NCBI GenBank assembly: GCA_022264855.1
Contig: JABYQU010000038.1
Span: 62,001 to 126,000, forward strand
DNA from: Lenzites betulinus
Lineage: Eukaryota > Basidiomycota > Agaricomycetes > Polyporales > Polyporaceae
Direction: 5' to 3'
Length of the DNA: 64,000 bases
Shown: positions 1-11,542 of the stretch, piece after piece
Layout of the letters: each line of letters starts with the position of its first letter
How positions within the stretch are numbered: the stretch's first letter is position 1
Position numbers and translations under genes: made by a program
Notes under the pieces: generated by a model
Told to the model about the DNA's origin: nothing
The model's database searches: none
The model's input: only the letters and a program-made list of their open reading frames with translations

Positions 1-2124
1 ACGCCCGCCCCCACCTCCACCCCCAGAGTCCACATCTCTCCCTCCTCGGCCTGCTGCCCCGTCCAATATTCACTCGCCACGCCCACTACCATCTACTTTG
101 CCCAGACAGGAGTCTGAGATACGTGCAGCAGCATCAGATCCGTCTCGGCGAGATATTAGCAGAGATATTGCACCCAAACCGTCTATCCGTCGGCCGAGGC
201 GTAAGCCCGTACACCGATCTCGGGAACAGGAACTCGAGGCATACGGCCATATGTTTGCAGGCTGTGGACAACAGAGTGACTACGCCGTCCTCACGAAGCT
301 TGGAGAAGGAACATTCGGGTACGTGCTGAAACATGCGCGAGTTCGCGTGGGCCGTCTTTACAGTATTAAATCGCTCACACTGTTGCAGAGAGGTACACAA
401 AGCGATACACCGCGAGAAAGGGCACACTGTTGCCCTTAAGCGCATTCTCATGCACAACGAAAAGGAGGGCATGCCGGTCACTGCCCTTCGAGAGATCAAG
501 ATCCTCAAGGCCCTGAAGCATTCCTGCATCATCGACATTTTCGATATGTTCGTCGTCAGAAGTACGTCATCATGTCATGGCAGTGGTTGTGTCACTTGAT
601 AGGGACCATCGCCAACCTGACTATTCTTCTTGATCGGGCAGGCCACGGCAGAGAGTCGCCGCTGTCTGTCTACATGGTATTCCCCTACATGGATCATGAC
701 CTTGCCGGCCTGCTGGAGAACGAGCGTGTCAAGCTCTCTCCCAGCCAGATCAAGCTTTATATGAAGCAGCTCTTGGAAGGAACGGAGTATATGCACCGGG
801 TATGCATTTGCGCCTCTCTTCGGCGCGGTCGAGCCCTCAACTGTTACAGAATCACATCCTCCACCGTGACATGAAAGCGGCGAATTTGCTAATCTCAAAT
901 GACGGATGCTTGAAGATCGCAGATTTCGGTTTGGCACGTGCGTTCGACCCTACCATCGTGACCCGGAAGGAAGATTCGCGGGGGCGCGAACGGAAGTACA
1001 CCAACTGCGTCGTCACTCGCTGGTACCGCCCTCCCGAGCTGTTATTAGGTGCTCGTCAGTATGGCGGTGAGGTAGACCTCTGGGGTGTCGGGTAAGTCCG
1101 AGGCCGCGGTGTAGTGTCGGCAGCAGGTTCATTGCTAACACGACGCTAGGTGCGTCTTGGGTGAGATGTTCTTCCGTAAACCCATCCTTCCTGGTGGGTC
1201 CGACATAGACCAGCTGGACAAGATCTGGCAATTGTGTGGCACGCCGTCCGTACTCAGTTGGCCTGAGTATTCTTCTTTGCCGGGGTGTGATGGGGTCAAG
1301 AATTTCCCTTATCAACCCCGGCGGCTTAGGCAGACATATGAATCGTAGGTGAATCCCTTGCTGCGCTTGTGCCTAATTCTCAGAGAGATCTCTAGCATCG
1401 GCCCTGAAACGGTGGATCTTCTGGACAAGCTACTTGTTTGTAACCCCAAAGAGCGCCTTACAGCTTCCCAAGCCTTAGACCACGACTACTTTTGGACTGA
1501 CCCCCTGCCAGCCGATCCAAAATCGTGGGTGTCTTCTTTTGCTGTCTTGCGTCTTGCTGCCTTGCTCACGATGGTCTACATCGTAGGCTACCCACTTATG
1601 AAGCATCCCACGAGTTTGACAAGCGTGGACGGCGTCATCAACCACCTGCAGGTCCCGTTATGCCCCACCATGCCGACGGCCCACCAAGGGGTCTACCTCC
1701 GCCCACTGGAGCCATCCACCACGGTCGACCGCCCCCTCCTCGCGAGTCGTTCCGCAACGGCCCCCCTCCTCCACGATACCCTCCTCCTGGCATGGGCCCA
1801 ATGCCGGTTCCATCGTACGTGTCACTCCCCCCTGTTCCGTATCCCCTATATGGCCACCCTGTGGGCCCACCCCCTACGCTTCCGCCGATTTCCCTCCGTC
1901 CGGGCCAGCCCTTGCCCCAGATCATCCCCCTGGCGATGGCCCAGCCCTTGCCGCCCCCTCCGTTCGGGCGGCCGGTCCCCTACCTACCTCCCCGTCCTCC
2001 CATGCCCATGTCCATGTCCATGTCGAGACCCCCCATGCCGCCGCGAGAGTCGCGGCACCACAACGGGTATGGCGGGGGAGGCGGAGGCGGTGGTGGAGGC
2101 GGTGGCGGCCTGAACTACGGCTGA
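1..2124 (+). CDS. bur1: Bur1/CDK9-like cyclin-dependent kinase, 5' end outside window
   Basis: Catalytic subunit of a P-TEFb-like kinase that phosphorylates RNA polymerase II CTD and Spt5 in the nucleus (family knowledge). Exons read as 2-318, 389-561, 642-799, 850-1091, 1150-1344, 1384-1524 and 1587-2124; together they give 587 codons, all in frame. Visible motifs are the Gly loop GEGTFGEV across the first splice, the PITALRE-like helix [12 protein letters not shown], catalytic [16 protein letters not shown], and the T-loop [18 protein letters not shown] typical of CDK9/Bur1 rather than cell-cycle CDKs. The C-terminal tail is Pro-rich and ends in a Gly run. The frame is open to the left edge with a Pro-rich leader and no ATG before the kinase domain, so the start lies upstream. 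Confidence 0.93.
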
Positions 2125-2535
2125 CGGGGACCATCCTGCTCTCCATCGCTCAACACGCTCGTCCCGTCTTATTGCTATCGATCACACACATCCATGTCTC
2201 CAATGTCTGTCCCACACCCGCCGCATACATATATACATGTCCCCCACGTCAACCCCCCACTGGATAGCGGCTGCACGTCCATAGCCTTGTATAATTTAGA
2301 CGTCATCAATAGTAGTTGTCGTTCTCGGAAGTTTCTTATGGCAGTGTTGAGAATATTACCATGTCATCGTCAAGGCTCACGCAAAAGCAGCAAGCGATGA
2401 GAGATGGGAGCATTATTGTTGCTCGAGTTACACCCAGCGGTAACACGTGTTCTACAGACAGCAGCACCCTCCATGCGTGGGTGGGTTAATCTACACACAA
2501 CCGGGACAGCATGCACACTAGGGGGCGCACTGCAC
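2125..2535. other. Convergent 3' intergenic region between bur1 and nat1
   Basis: About 410 bp separating two genes that converge tail to tail. No ORF, tRNA or repeat is supported. It presumably holds both 3' UTRs and polyadenylation signals. Confidence 0.6.
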
Positions 2536-5500
2536 TCAGCTGATGAACTCCTCCTTCTCCGCGTTCACCTCCGCGACGGCGAGCCCGATCGCGCTCTTGC
2601 GCAGCGCAGGCAACTCTGCGTGCGGCGCGAACACCGTAGAGAGTGGGAACTTCGCCTTCGCCGCCGCTCGGAACTCGTCCACCCGAGGCGACTGGATCTC
2701 GGCGAGGAACGCGTCGACCGCGATAGCGGTCTGCAGTTGTTCTCAGGATTAGCACAAAGTCTAAAATGGAAGAATGAGAACGCTGCCCATGCATACCTCG
2801 AGCTGAAGGGCAACGTCGGGGTTAAGGACGCCAAAGACGGCCGCTTCGACCTCTTCTCGCGGGGCACCCAGCAGCTGGGACGCCTTCGCGGCGCCGAGAA
2901 TAGCGTCGCCGCGGGTCGAATGTGCCTGCAGATATTGAGAGTTGAAGCGCTCCGGGGGTACGTCCTCCGGGATGAACTTCGCAAGCGATGATGAGACGAC
3001 CGTGGTGGCGTTCTCGGCAATCTTGTCGTTCAACGCTTTCCCTGTGAGGTCGCGCGGTGAGCGCTGGAGGACAACCGGAGGGCAGAGTGACGCTTACATC
3101 GTTGGGCGAAGTCCACTAGCCGGGTGTGCAGATCTGGCGAAGCTGGGTCGAGTGTATGTGCACGTTGAAGCGCTTGCAGAGCCTGGAGGTATTTCTCTGC
3201 AGACACACAATTCAGCGACGGCCCAACGAAAACGTAGAGCAACGCTTACTTCGTCGTACCGCGACATCGTATATCGCCGCCCACGCCTGCACGTTGTCCT
3301 TCGCGAGTGTGCTCAGCGGTTTCAGCAGCTTCGCCGCACGCTCCAGCGGCTCGGGCGCTTGTAAGAGCTTTGCGCCGTCCGGGTCGTCATCTTTGGGTGG
3401 GCCCGCCTCGAGGCCCTTGTCCTCGTTCGAGCCGTTGGCAGACGCTGTGACCCGCGGTGAGAAACGCGCTGCGCGCCGGAAAAACTGGGAAAAGCGGGCA
3501 CCTTTCTTGGCCTCTTCTTGCACTTTCTTCTCTGCCTTTTTTGCCTTCTTTTTCGCTTTCTTCTCGGCTTCGGAGAGGTGCGCTGGGGAAGGAGGACCAG
3601 TCACTCCGAATTTCTATTAGCATAAGGTTTAGCTATTGCTCACATTGTGAAGAGGCCTTGTTGGCTATCGAAGGGTCATCGTGTAGTCGGACAAGTATCT
3701 TCCGAGCGCGTTGTTAGAACTGATACATTCGGGAAAAGCGGAGTAACCTACTCGTGAAGCTTCGATGGCAGCATGAACATACGCAGGATGTGATCGTAGG
3801 GTGTCTTCCCATTTGAGCAAGCTATCGGTCAGACATAAATTAGCATTTATAATCCAGCAATGGTAGTGAAGATGTCTCACTTCAAGTAGATGTTCACGGT
3901 GAACTTGCGCACGGAGTAGCCGTGGAAGTCAAACTGGTCGTCCTCAAAGTCGTCAAATACCTACATCAAATAAGCATTCCAATCAACAAACTGCCGCTTG
4001 GAGAGACACGAACGGTGGACTAACCTTCTGGACAGCTAGGTATCGTTTGAGCGCCATCGCGTAGTTGCCGTTCCGCCGATGTGCGTCCGCCTCCTCTATC
4101 AGGTACAGCAGAGACTGCATATCCTCCAGGTCCTGCGACGGGCTCGGCGCGTCCTTCTGCACGTCCCAACCGGACAGAATGCCACAGTCAATACCCATCC
4201 CACAGTATAGGCACACTGAAACCTGCCTTCGTGAACAGCCCAAACACCTCCACGGCCTCCTCGACAAGCCCCGCGCGGAGCCGATACTTCCCACACCGCG
4301 CATTCAAGAAGCGGTCCTGCAGGTCGAGGAGACGTGCTTGGTCCACCCATCGCGCTGCCCCGTACGGATCCCCAGCGCGCTTAAGTACACGGCCGTGGAA
4401 GAGGTACAGCTCCGGCAGTGTCGGCGTGTGCGCGATCGCGGTGTCGAGCAACGCAAGCGCCTTGTCGTGTCGCCCGAGGTGCGAATGATGCTGCGCGAGA
4501 AAGTAGAGCGTCCAGACGTACATCGTAGGGTCGATACTTGACGGGCACGGCGCGTCGGGCGCGTGCGCAAGCGAGTCGAGCAGGGCGTGTGTAACGGACT
4601 CGATTATGTCGCGTTTCGAGGGATCACGGTAGAGCGCCTTGAGGTCAGTGAAGAGTGAGGGAATACCTTTCGCGAGGCGCGTTCTAAGGTAAGGCTCAAG
4701 AAGCTCCTTGAACTCGTCTCCTACGCAGGGTGAGCATCCGCAGGAAAGATATGACCGGGGTCGGACGCACCAGCGGCAACAGCAAGCGCGAGGCGCTGAG
4801 GCGCTGCCGCACGGGAGAACTGCTCCGCGAAATGGCGGAGGGTCTGCAGAGCCTGCACCCGGGTCTCATCAGTGAGCGCGTCTACGAATGGGTCAAGCTG
4901 CAGTCTGGCGAGGGAAGATGAGGGCGGCCCTACCGAGATCGATGCCGCGGTTAGACAGGTAGCCTCTGTAATAATCGTACGAGTCGGCATTCTGTTCGAT
5001 CAGGCCTTGCCATGCTTGCTGCGCGTCCTCGCTCTTGAGCTTCGAGGATAAACGTGCTGGACACGGGTGAATGTTTGCACAGACATTACCTCATCAGCAG
5101 GCGCGGCTTACCTCGGAACTCCATAATCGCTACACGGTCAATGATCATGCGCGACTTGGCATGCGTGTCCAGCAGTGCGAGGGCTTCCTTGTACTCCCCA
5201 AGGTCTTCGAGAACACGAACGTGATAGAGTAGAACCTCCGACAACTCTATGTCGTAGTCGGGAACGTTCTTCGGGCGGTCGATGAAGTCAGCAGCAGCAT
5301 GCCTGATAAAACAGGTAAAGCGCTACCTTGACTATTCGCTCAAATTGTGCCAGAATATTCTTGGATTCTGTGAGGTTGCCGTGAAGGTGGTAAGCGACTG
5401 CCAATGCGATCCAGTTCTGTCGTAACTGGGGGCGGAGACGGAGAAGGGTGTGGCGGGTTTCGACGAGTTGATCATAGTGCCGTAGTTGAGTTTGCAGATG

Positions 5501-6043
5501 GGCAGCGTCGCGAAGAATGTTCATGTTTTCCTAAGAGAAATGATCAGCATTCCTGCGCCGTGAAACATGCGTTCGTGAAGTGGTCCGATCGCGCACGGCT
5601 GGAGAAGGTGCATATACACGGACGCAAGTGCAATCAGCGGGACATCTCACCTTGTCGAAGCGGAGTGCTTGTGTGTAGGACTTGAGCGCCTCGTCGTAAT
5701 TTTTCTGGCCCTTCTGTACGAGACCGAAGACATGCCAGCATATATGGGATGTGAGGTCGTGGCGGACGCCCTGCTTGACCAGATCGAAGCCCTCGTCTCG
5801 GCGTCCCATGTGTGTGAGGATAAGTCCCTTCATACACATGGTCTCTGCACTTGAATGAGAAATAGAATAGTATTTTACATTGTCCAGCGCACCTCCATGA
5901 TTGGGGAACTTTTTGAGGATGGTCTCCGCGGCCTTGAGACCTTTCTTGAGCTGCCTATCCTCATAGTTGTGGAGGACTTCCTTGAAAAGAGAAGACTCTC
6001 TTGCGGGGAGAGCACGAGCTGGCGGGGTTGTCGTTGGGGCCAT
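2536..6043 (-). CDS. nat1: NatA N-terminal acetyltransferase auxiliary subunit (NAA15/Nat1)
   Basis: Ribosome-anchoring TPR scaffold of the NatA complex, which with Naa10 acetylates nascent Ser/Ala/Thr/Gly N-termini. The start at 6043 is chosen because MAPTTTPPARALPARESSLF is followed by a helix like the family N-terminus (LFK..L..YE.RQLKKGLKAAETILKKFPNHG). Upstream in-frame residues are hydrophobic and would lie in the promoter. Further exons give MCMKGLILTHMGRRDEGFDL, GLVQKGQKNYDEALKSYTQA and TRHTLLRLRPQLRQNWIALA. A Lys/Glu-rich helix (AEKKAKKKAKKAEKKVQEEA) near 3.5 kb precedes a DPDGAKLL...PLERAAKLLKPL block typical of the C-terminal NAA15 domain. It has many short introns. The stop at 2536 follows NAEKEEFIS. 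Confidence 0.9.
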
Positions 6044-6243
6044 GACGAGACCGAAGACGAAAGCCAAGAGGAGTGCGGGGGCGGAGAGAGGACGGGGTAC
6101 GGAGCTAGCGGCAGCCACCGTGAATATACGATCCCCGGCGGATGAGCGTGAGCGGCCAAACAAGCATCAACAACGCGCGACGCGCTTCAGTGGTCTCTCT
6201 CCCGCTGAGTCTTGTGCTCGATCACTCGCCACCGACTCTGAGG
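6044..6243. promoter_or_regulatory. Compact divergent promoter of nat1 and PDS5
   Basis: The two start codons are only 200 bp apart on opposite strands, so both promoters must share this stretch. It contains an ACGCGCGACGCGC run near 6176-6188, that is, two ACGCG cores. No clear TATA box was seen. If PDS5 instead starts at the in-frame ATG at 6142, the gap is about 98 bp. Confidence 0.55.
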
Positions 6244-9200
6244 ATGGTTGCAACGCGCACACAGGGCCAGTCCTCGCCCAGAAAACAGAAGCTCAAGTTC
6301 CGCGACAAGCTCGTCGGCAAGGGTCTCGCGACAGATGCGCTCCAGAAGAAACTAAAGGCGCTCCACCAGGAGCTCGCGGATATGGACCAGGAGCATGTCG
6401 ACGTCCCCTCCCTCCACGCCGTCCGCAAGGAACTCATCAACCCTACCATTCTCCTCCACAAGGACCGCGGTGTGAAGGCCTACACCGCTTGCTGTCTAGC
6501 CGATCTCCTGCGCCTCTATGCTCCCGACGCGCCTTACACCCAGGCGGAACTTCGTGACATCTTCCAATTCTTCTTCCGCCAACTCACCGCCGGTCTCAAA
6601 GGCCCAAACGAGCCCTACTACAATGAATACTTTCACCTTCTCGAGTCTCTGTCTACTGTCAAGAGCGTCGTTCTTGTCTGTGACCTCCCCAGCGGCGATG
6701 ATCTCATGGTCGACATCTTCCGGGACTTCTTCGGCCTCGTCCGCCGCGACTTGGCAAAGAAGATCGAGCTCTTCATGGCTGATATTCTGATTGCGCTCAT
6801 AGACGAATGTCAGAGTCTGCCTTCGGAGGTGCTGGAGATCATCATGGCGCAGTTCATGGACAAGCACGCCGTGAGTCCCACCATCTTTCTTGAGAGCATC
6901 ACTGACAATGTACCGCAGAAAATGGACCAGCCCGCGTACCGTCTTGCGGTCCAGGTGTGCAATGCCACAGCAGACAAACTGCAACGGCACGTTTGCCAAT
7001 ACTTCACAGACATCATCGTAGACCAGGCCCGGGAGGAGCGCTTCGAAGAAGTCCAGTCGGCTCACACCCTCATCGTGCAGCTGAACCGCGCGTGCCCATC
7101 ACTCCTACACAACGTCGTGCCGCAGCTGGAGGAGGAGCTCCGCGTCGAACAGCTGCAACTGCGCATCATGGCGACACAGACCCTGGGGCAGATGTTCTCG
7201 GACAAGCATGGAATGGACCTCGTGCAGAAGTACCCAACCACATGGGCGCAGTGGCTCGCTCGCAGGAACGACAAGAATGTGACGATCCGGCTGGAGTGGG
7301 TAGGCACGATGAAGGGCATTATCACGAACCTGCCGGAGATGCGCAAGGAGACGGAAGGTAGGTTGAAGCATTGCGTGTCGGAACGTGGTAGTGTCTCATC
7401 TCGCGACACAGAGGCCCTGTCAGGCAAGTTGTTCGACCCTGACGAGAAGGTTCGGGCGGCACTTTGCAAGCTGTTCTCTCATCTGGACTATGAGGCGGCG
7501 CTTCACCACATCTCGGTCGACGTACTGAAAGGCCTCGCTGGGCGTGGGCTGGATAAGAAGGTAAATAGGCGATTGTGACGACAGTAGGTCGCTCTAACAC
7601 GACCCCGTAGCATAGCGTTCGTGTCGAGGCATTCAACGCAATCGGGCGGCTATACAGCCTTGCGTATCCTGAGATGTAAGCCTATAGACTGCTCGGCGTA
7701 CAGGGTCACAGCCTAACAGTATATCAGCGAGAACAACGACCCCGCTGCGATCCAACAGTTTGCGTGGATACCGCAAACGGTTCTGCACAACGCGTCCGTT
7801 GGTCGTGAAGTGAAGTGAGTGTAATCCTAGATTATCTTGCCTGATCACTGCTCACGTCCTGTATAGAGCAATTGCTGAACAAACCATCGCGGACTTCATT
7901 CTACCGCTGCCTTCACTACCGTCATCGTCGTCATCGAAGGGCGCTGAGATCGACGAAGTAGCCTGGACAGACAGGCTACTGCTTACGATGAGGTACCTCG
8001 ACGAGGTAGCCATCAACACGTTGTATAGTTTCTCCAATTTGAAGGGCAGGTCTGTATATGCTGCCTCCATAAAAAGTATTGCGCTGACCCTTTGTACGGC
8101 AGCCGGCCAAACATCTACGAGAAATACGTGAACGCATGCGTGGATTACAATGTGAGTCGCCGATGTTTCTCTGCCGCATATGCCAAACTTAACCTCCTGC
8201 AGGGCGGTGTCATTGACGAGGATGAAGAAGCTATCACGGAACGCCTCACTATCACGGTGAAGACAGCAGCTGGTAGGCCTTCTTCGCTCGTGCTACCGCT
8301 GCTCTCCTGAACTTTCCATAGCGCAGTTCCCCGATCCTCACAAGGCCGCCGAAGATATGCAGGCGTTCGCCAAGCTCAACGAAGGGCGACTATACAAGCT
8401 CCTCAAGACATGCATGGACATCCAGACAGACTTGAAGGGACTCGTCAAATCCCACGTACGCCCTCCCCTCTCTCCGCGCCCTCCCGAGTACTCACCAGAC
8501 ACACAGAGCGAGTTCCTACGCCGCCTTGAGCAGTCGTCCGCTATCCTTGTCACCACGATGTCCACCTTCCTCCGGCGCGCCACCCTGCATATTGTGAACC
8601 CCTCCTCGATCCCGACCTTCGTGAAGCGCATGCAAAAAGGCTTCGAGCCCTCCGCGGTTGCATACTCCCAGACGCAGACGCAGACCCTCGGCCAAACGTT
8701 TTCAATGTTTTCTGCGGGCGCGGGTGAGCCCGAGGGCCGCGCGCAGCACGCGGCGCACTCCGCGCAGCTTTGGATGGCGTACGTGTCGAAGCACTGTCCA
8801 ACGCTGTACAAGGCCCACGTCGGCGAGTTCACGAAGGCGATCGCGGACGAGCGCAATGCGCGCCTCGTGGAGGCGTGTTTGCACGCGCTCGCTGCTGCTG
8901 CCGCCGCGGATGCGAAGCTCGCTCCGAGTGACAAGTACGTGTTGTGCTTTGATGTGGTGTTTTGTGTGCGCGTTGGGTGTTGACTCTTAGTGGCAGACGT
9001 ACGGTCGAGCGGGTGATGCGTTTCGTCATGGACGCGAATCCCCGGCATGCGAAGTTCGCTGCGCGACTGATTGCGTTTTCACGGAATGCGGAGGAGCTCT
9101 GTGAGCAGGTTGTCGAGGTAAATCCGCTTTCTGTCACTGAGAGGCTACTTGGGGTACTGACAGTCGGGTCCAGTCAATATCGGACAGTTTGCGCGAAGTG

Positions 9201-11200
9201 GAGGGCGAGAAGCTGGTCGCACACATCGCAGTGTTGTCGCAGCTTGCGCTCCGCGCGCCCGACGCATTTGAGCAGAAGAGCGACGTGGTGACCTCCTTCC
9301 TCGTAAAGCACGTTCTTAAGTCTTCTACACCCGGCGAAGACGAAGCGGTAAGTCCACGCTCATCGTCCCTCTTTTGGTTTAGCGGAATCTTATCGGTCAT
9401 CGCGCGCACAGATGGAGACCGACGAAGACTGGGTCGACGACGCCACGATGCCCCCCGAGCTGCGCGCAAAGGTCCTCGCGCTCAAGGTGTGCCGAAATCG
9501 CTGTCTCGCGCACGCCAAGTCGGACACCGCTCTAGAAATCGCGCAGCCGGTGATCCGCATGTTCTCGACCGTGCTCCAGCACGAGGGCGCGTTCTTGGCG
9601 GACGCGCGCGACGGCGCGCAGACACGTTCGCGCCTCCGGTTGCAGGCTGCGACGTCGCTGTTGCATCTAGCGACGGTGGAGATTTACGCGCCGGAGATTG
9701 CGAAGCACTTTGTGTCGATCGCGCTGGCGATACAGGTCCGTTCTCTGCCTGGTGGGTTTTTGTGGCGTGGTCAGAATACTGACGAGATGTGTTGTAGGAC
9801 CCGGTGTATCAGGTACGGATGTCATTCTTGAACAAGCTCGTTGCGTTGTTGTCGAAGAACAAGCTACCTGTGCAATATAACATCGTACCCTTCCTCTCGG
9901 TACACGACCCCGAAGCGGATGTGAAAGGCAAGGTAAGCCACTGACGACTCTTACGGTTGAAACACATACTGAACGGGTACCTCCAGGCGCAAGCATACGT
10001 CTCATTCGCTGTGCGAGCTCTGCCGAAAGGTTTATTCCCCCCTTTCATACCTACGCCAAATGCTGACAGCGCGTACCACTGCAGCGTTACGCTTGGCGCG
10101 TTTCGAGGTTGTGTTCATCCGACTGCTCCACATGCTGGCGCACCACCCGGATTTCAAGGTGGAGCACGAGTACCTCCCGGACATCGCCAAGTAAATTACA
10201 TGTGCCTTCGAATCCCGCAGCTGCTTATCCTTTGCAGGTACATCCAGTTCTACCTGGATCTCGTCGCATCGAACGAGAACGTTTCGCTTCTCTTCAATAT
10301 TGCGCTCAAGGCGAAGACGGTGCGGGATAGCGACTCGCAGTTCTTCAGCGAGGTACCCACTCTATTCTGTTCAGTGGACATGATTGGATACTAACTTCTG
10401 TTATTGCACAGAACTTGTATGCGTGCGCAGAGCTGGCGCAACATCTGATCAGGGCCCACGCGAAGGCGCATTCGTGGAACCTGGAGACCTACCCGGGCAA
10501 AGTCCGCCTTCCGGGCGATATCCTGCGCAGCCTGCCCAGCGCAGAGGCCGCCAACCAGGTTGGTGGTGCGACGGGTTCCGAGGTTTTGCTGCTGGCTGAC
10601 TGAGCGCGCGTAGATATTGAAGACCGTCTATCTTCCTGAGCAAGCGCTGACGTGGCTCGCTGAGAAACAGTCCCGTCAAAATCAAGAGGGGAAGGTCAGT
10701 CGAAGCGGTAAAGGTTTAGACCCAGGCTTACCCTATTCTATGGCAGGACAAACCGCGGGCTGCACGCAAACCTGCGGTGAAGCGGAAGGCTGGGGCGAAA
10801 GCAAACGGATCTGCGAAGTGCGTCAACTGGCGTAATCCACGCAGTTTTGTGCTTACATTTCTGTAGGCGTCCTCGTCCGACGAAGAAGCGGAAAGTGGAC
10901 GAGTCCGAGGAGGAATCAGACCCGTCTGATTCTGATGGCGACGAAGACGAGGACGAGGACGGTGCGAATGCAGCCTCATCTCCCGGCAAGGGTGCACCGG
11001 AAGATTCCGACGACGACTCGGAGGAAGAGGCAGCGGAAGACGATGGAGAGGAGAAGAATGGAAAGCGCAGAACCAGGGTACGCGTCGTGATGATCTAATC
11101 CTTCCCCCGTTTCTCATTTTTCCCAACGCAGGCTCAGGCGAAGAAGCTAGCCAAACGAGCCGCGAAACGACAAGCCAAGGCGGCAACGTCTGGCGACTGA
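6244..11200 (+). CDS. PDS5: Sister chromatid cohesion protein Pds5
   Basis: Cohesin-associated HEAT-repeat protein that controls cohesin loading, acetylation and release on chromosomes. The N-terminal exon carries the family signature LKFRDKLVGKGLATDALQKK, HAVRKELINPTILLHKDRGV, KAYTACCLADLLRLYAPDAP and YTQAELRDIFQFFFRQL, followed by a long series of helical repeats over more than ten exons. An in-frame, stop-free 48-bp intron at 6871-6918 joins DKHA to KMDQPAYRLA. The C-terminus is acidic (ESEEESDPSDSDGDEDEDED at about 10.9 kb) and ends in a basic KKLAKRAAKRQAKA tail. ATG 6244 (MVATRTQ) is preferred to the in-frame ATG at 6142 because the extra residues are not family-like. Confidence 0.92.
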
Positions 11201-11542
11201 CACCCCCACCACGGCGCATCCTCACATTCTTCCTCTTCTGACCACGTATACTGTGTCATTGCTATCCCCAGCTTGCTGTGTCTGCATCGCTTTATTTCCG
11301 GGGCTGCCTCCTTGTAGGTGCTTAATCTGTACTGCCTGCTATATGACGACAACGACCATTACTTATGACCCATGACCTCCATGTTATTATACCTCGAGAC
11401 CGCTACGATAGTTAGAGCCATCGATTCTTGCCTCGGCATCACTGTTGCCACTAGTACTGACGTAAAGACATGTCGATTGCTTGATCACCGTACATCTGTA
11501 ACCTGCTTGACATCCAGTGCAACCGCTGCTACTTCTGGCTGC
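11201..11542. other. Convergent intergenic region between PDS5 and a P450
   Basis: About 340 bp between two stop codons on opposite strands. Nothing beyond probable 3' UTRs is visible. Confidence 0.5.
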
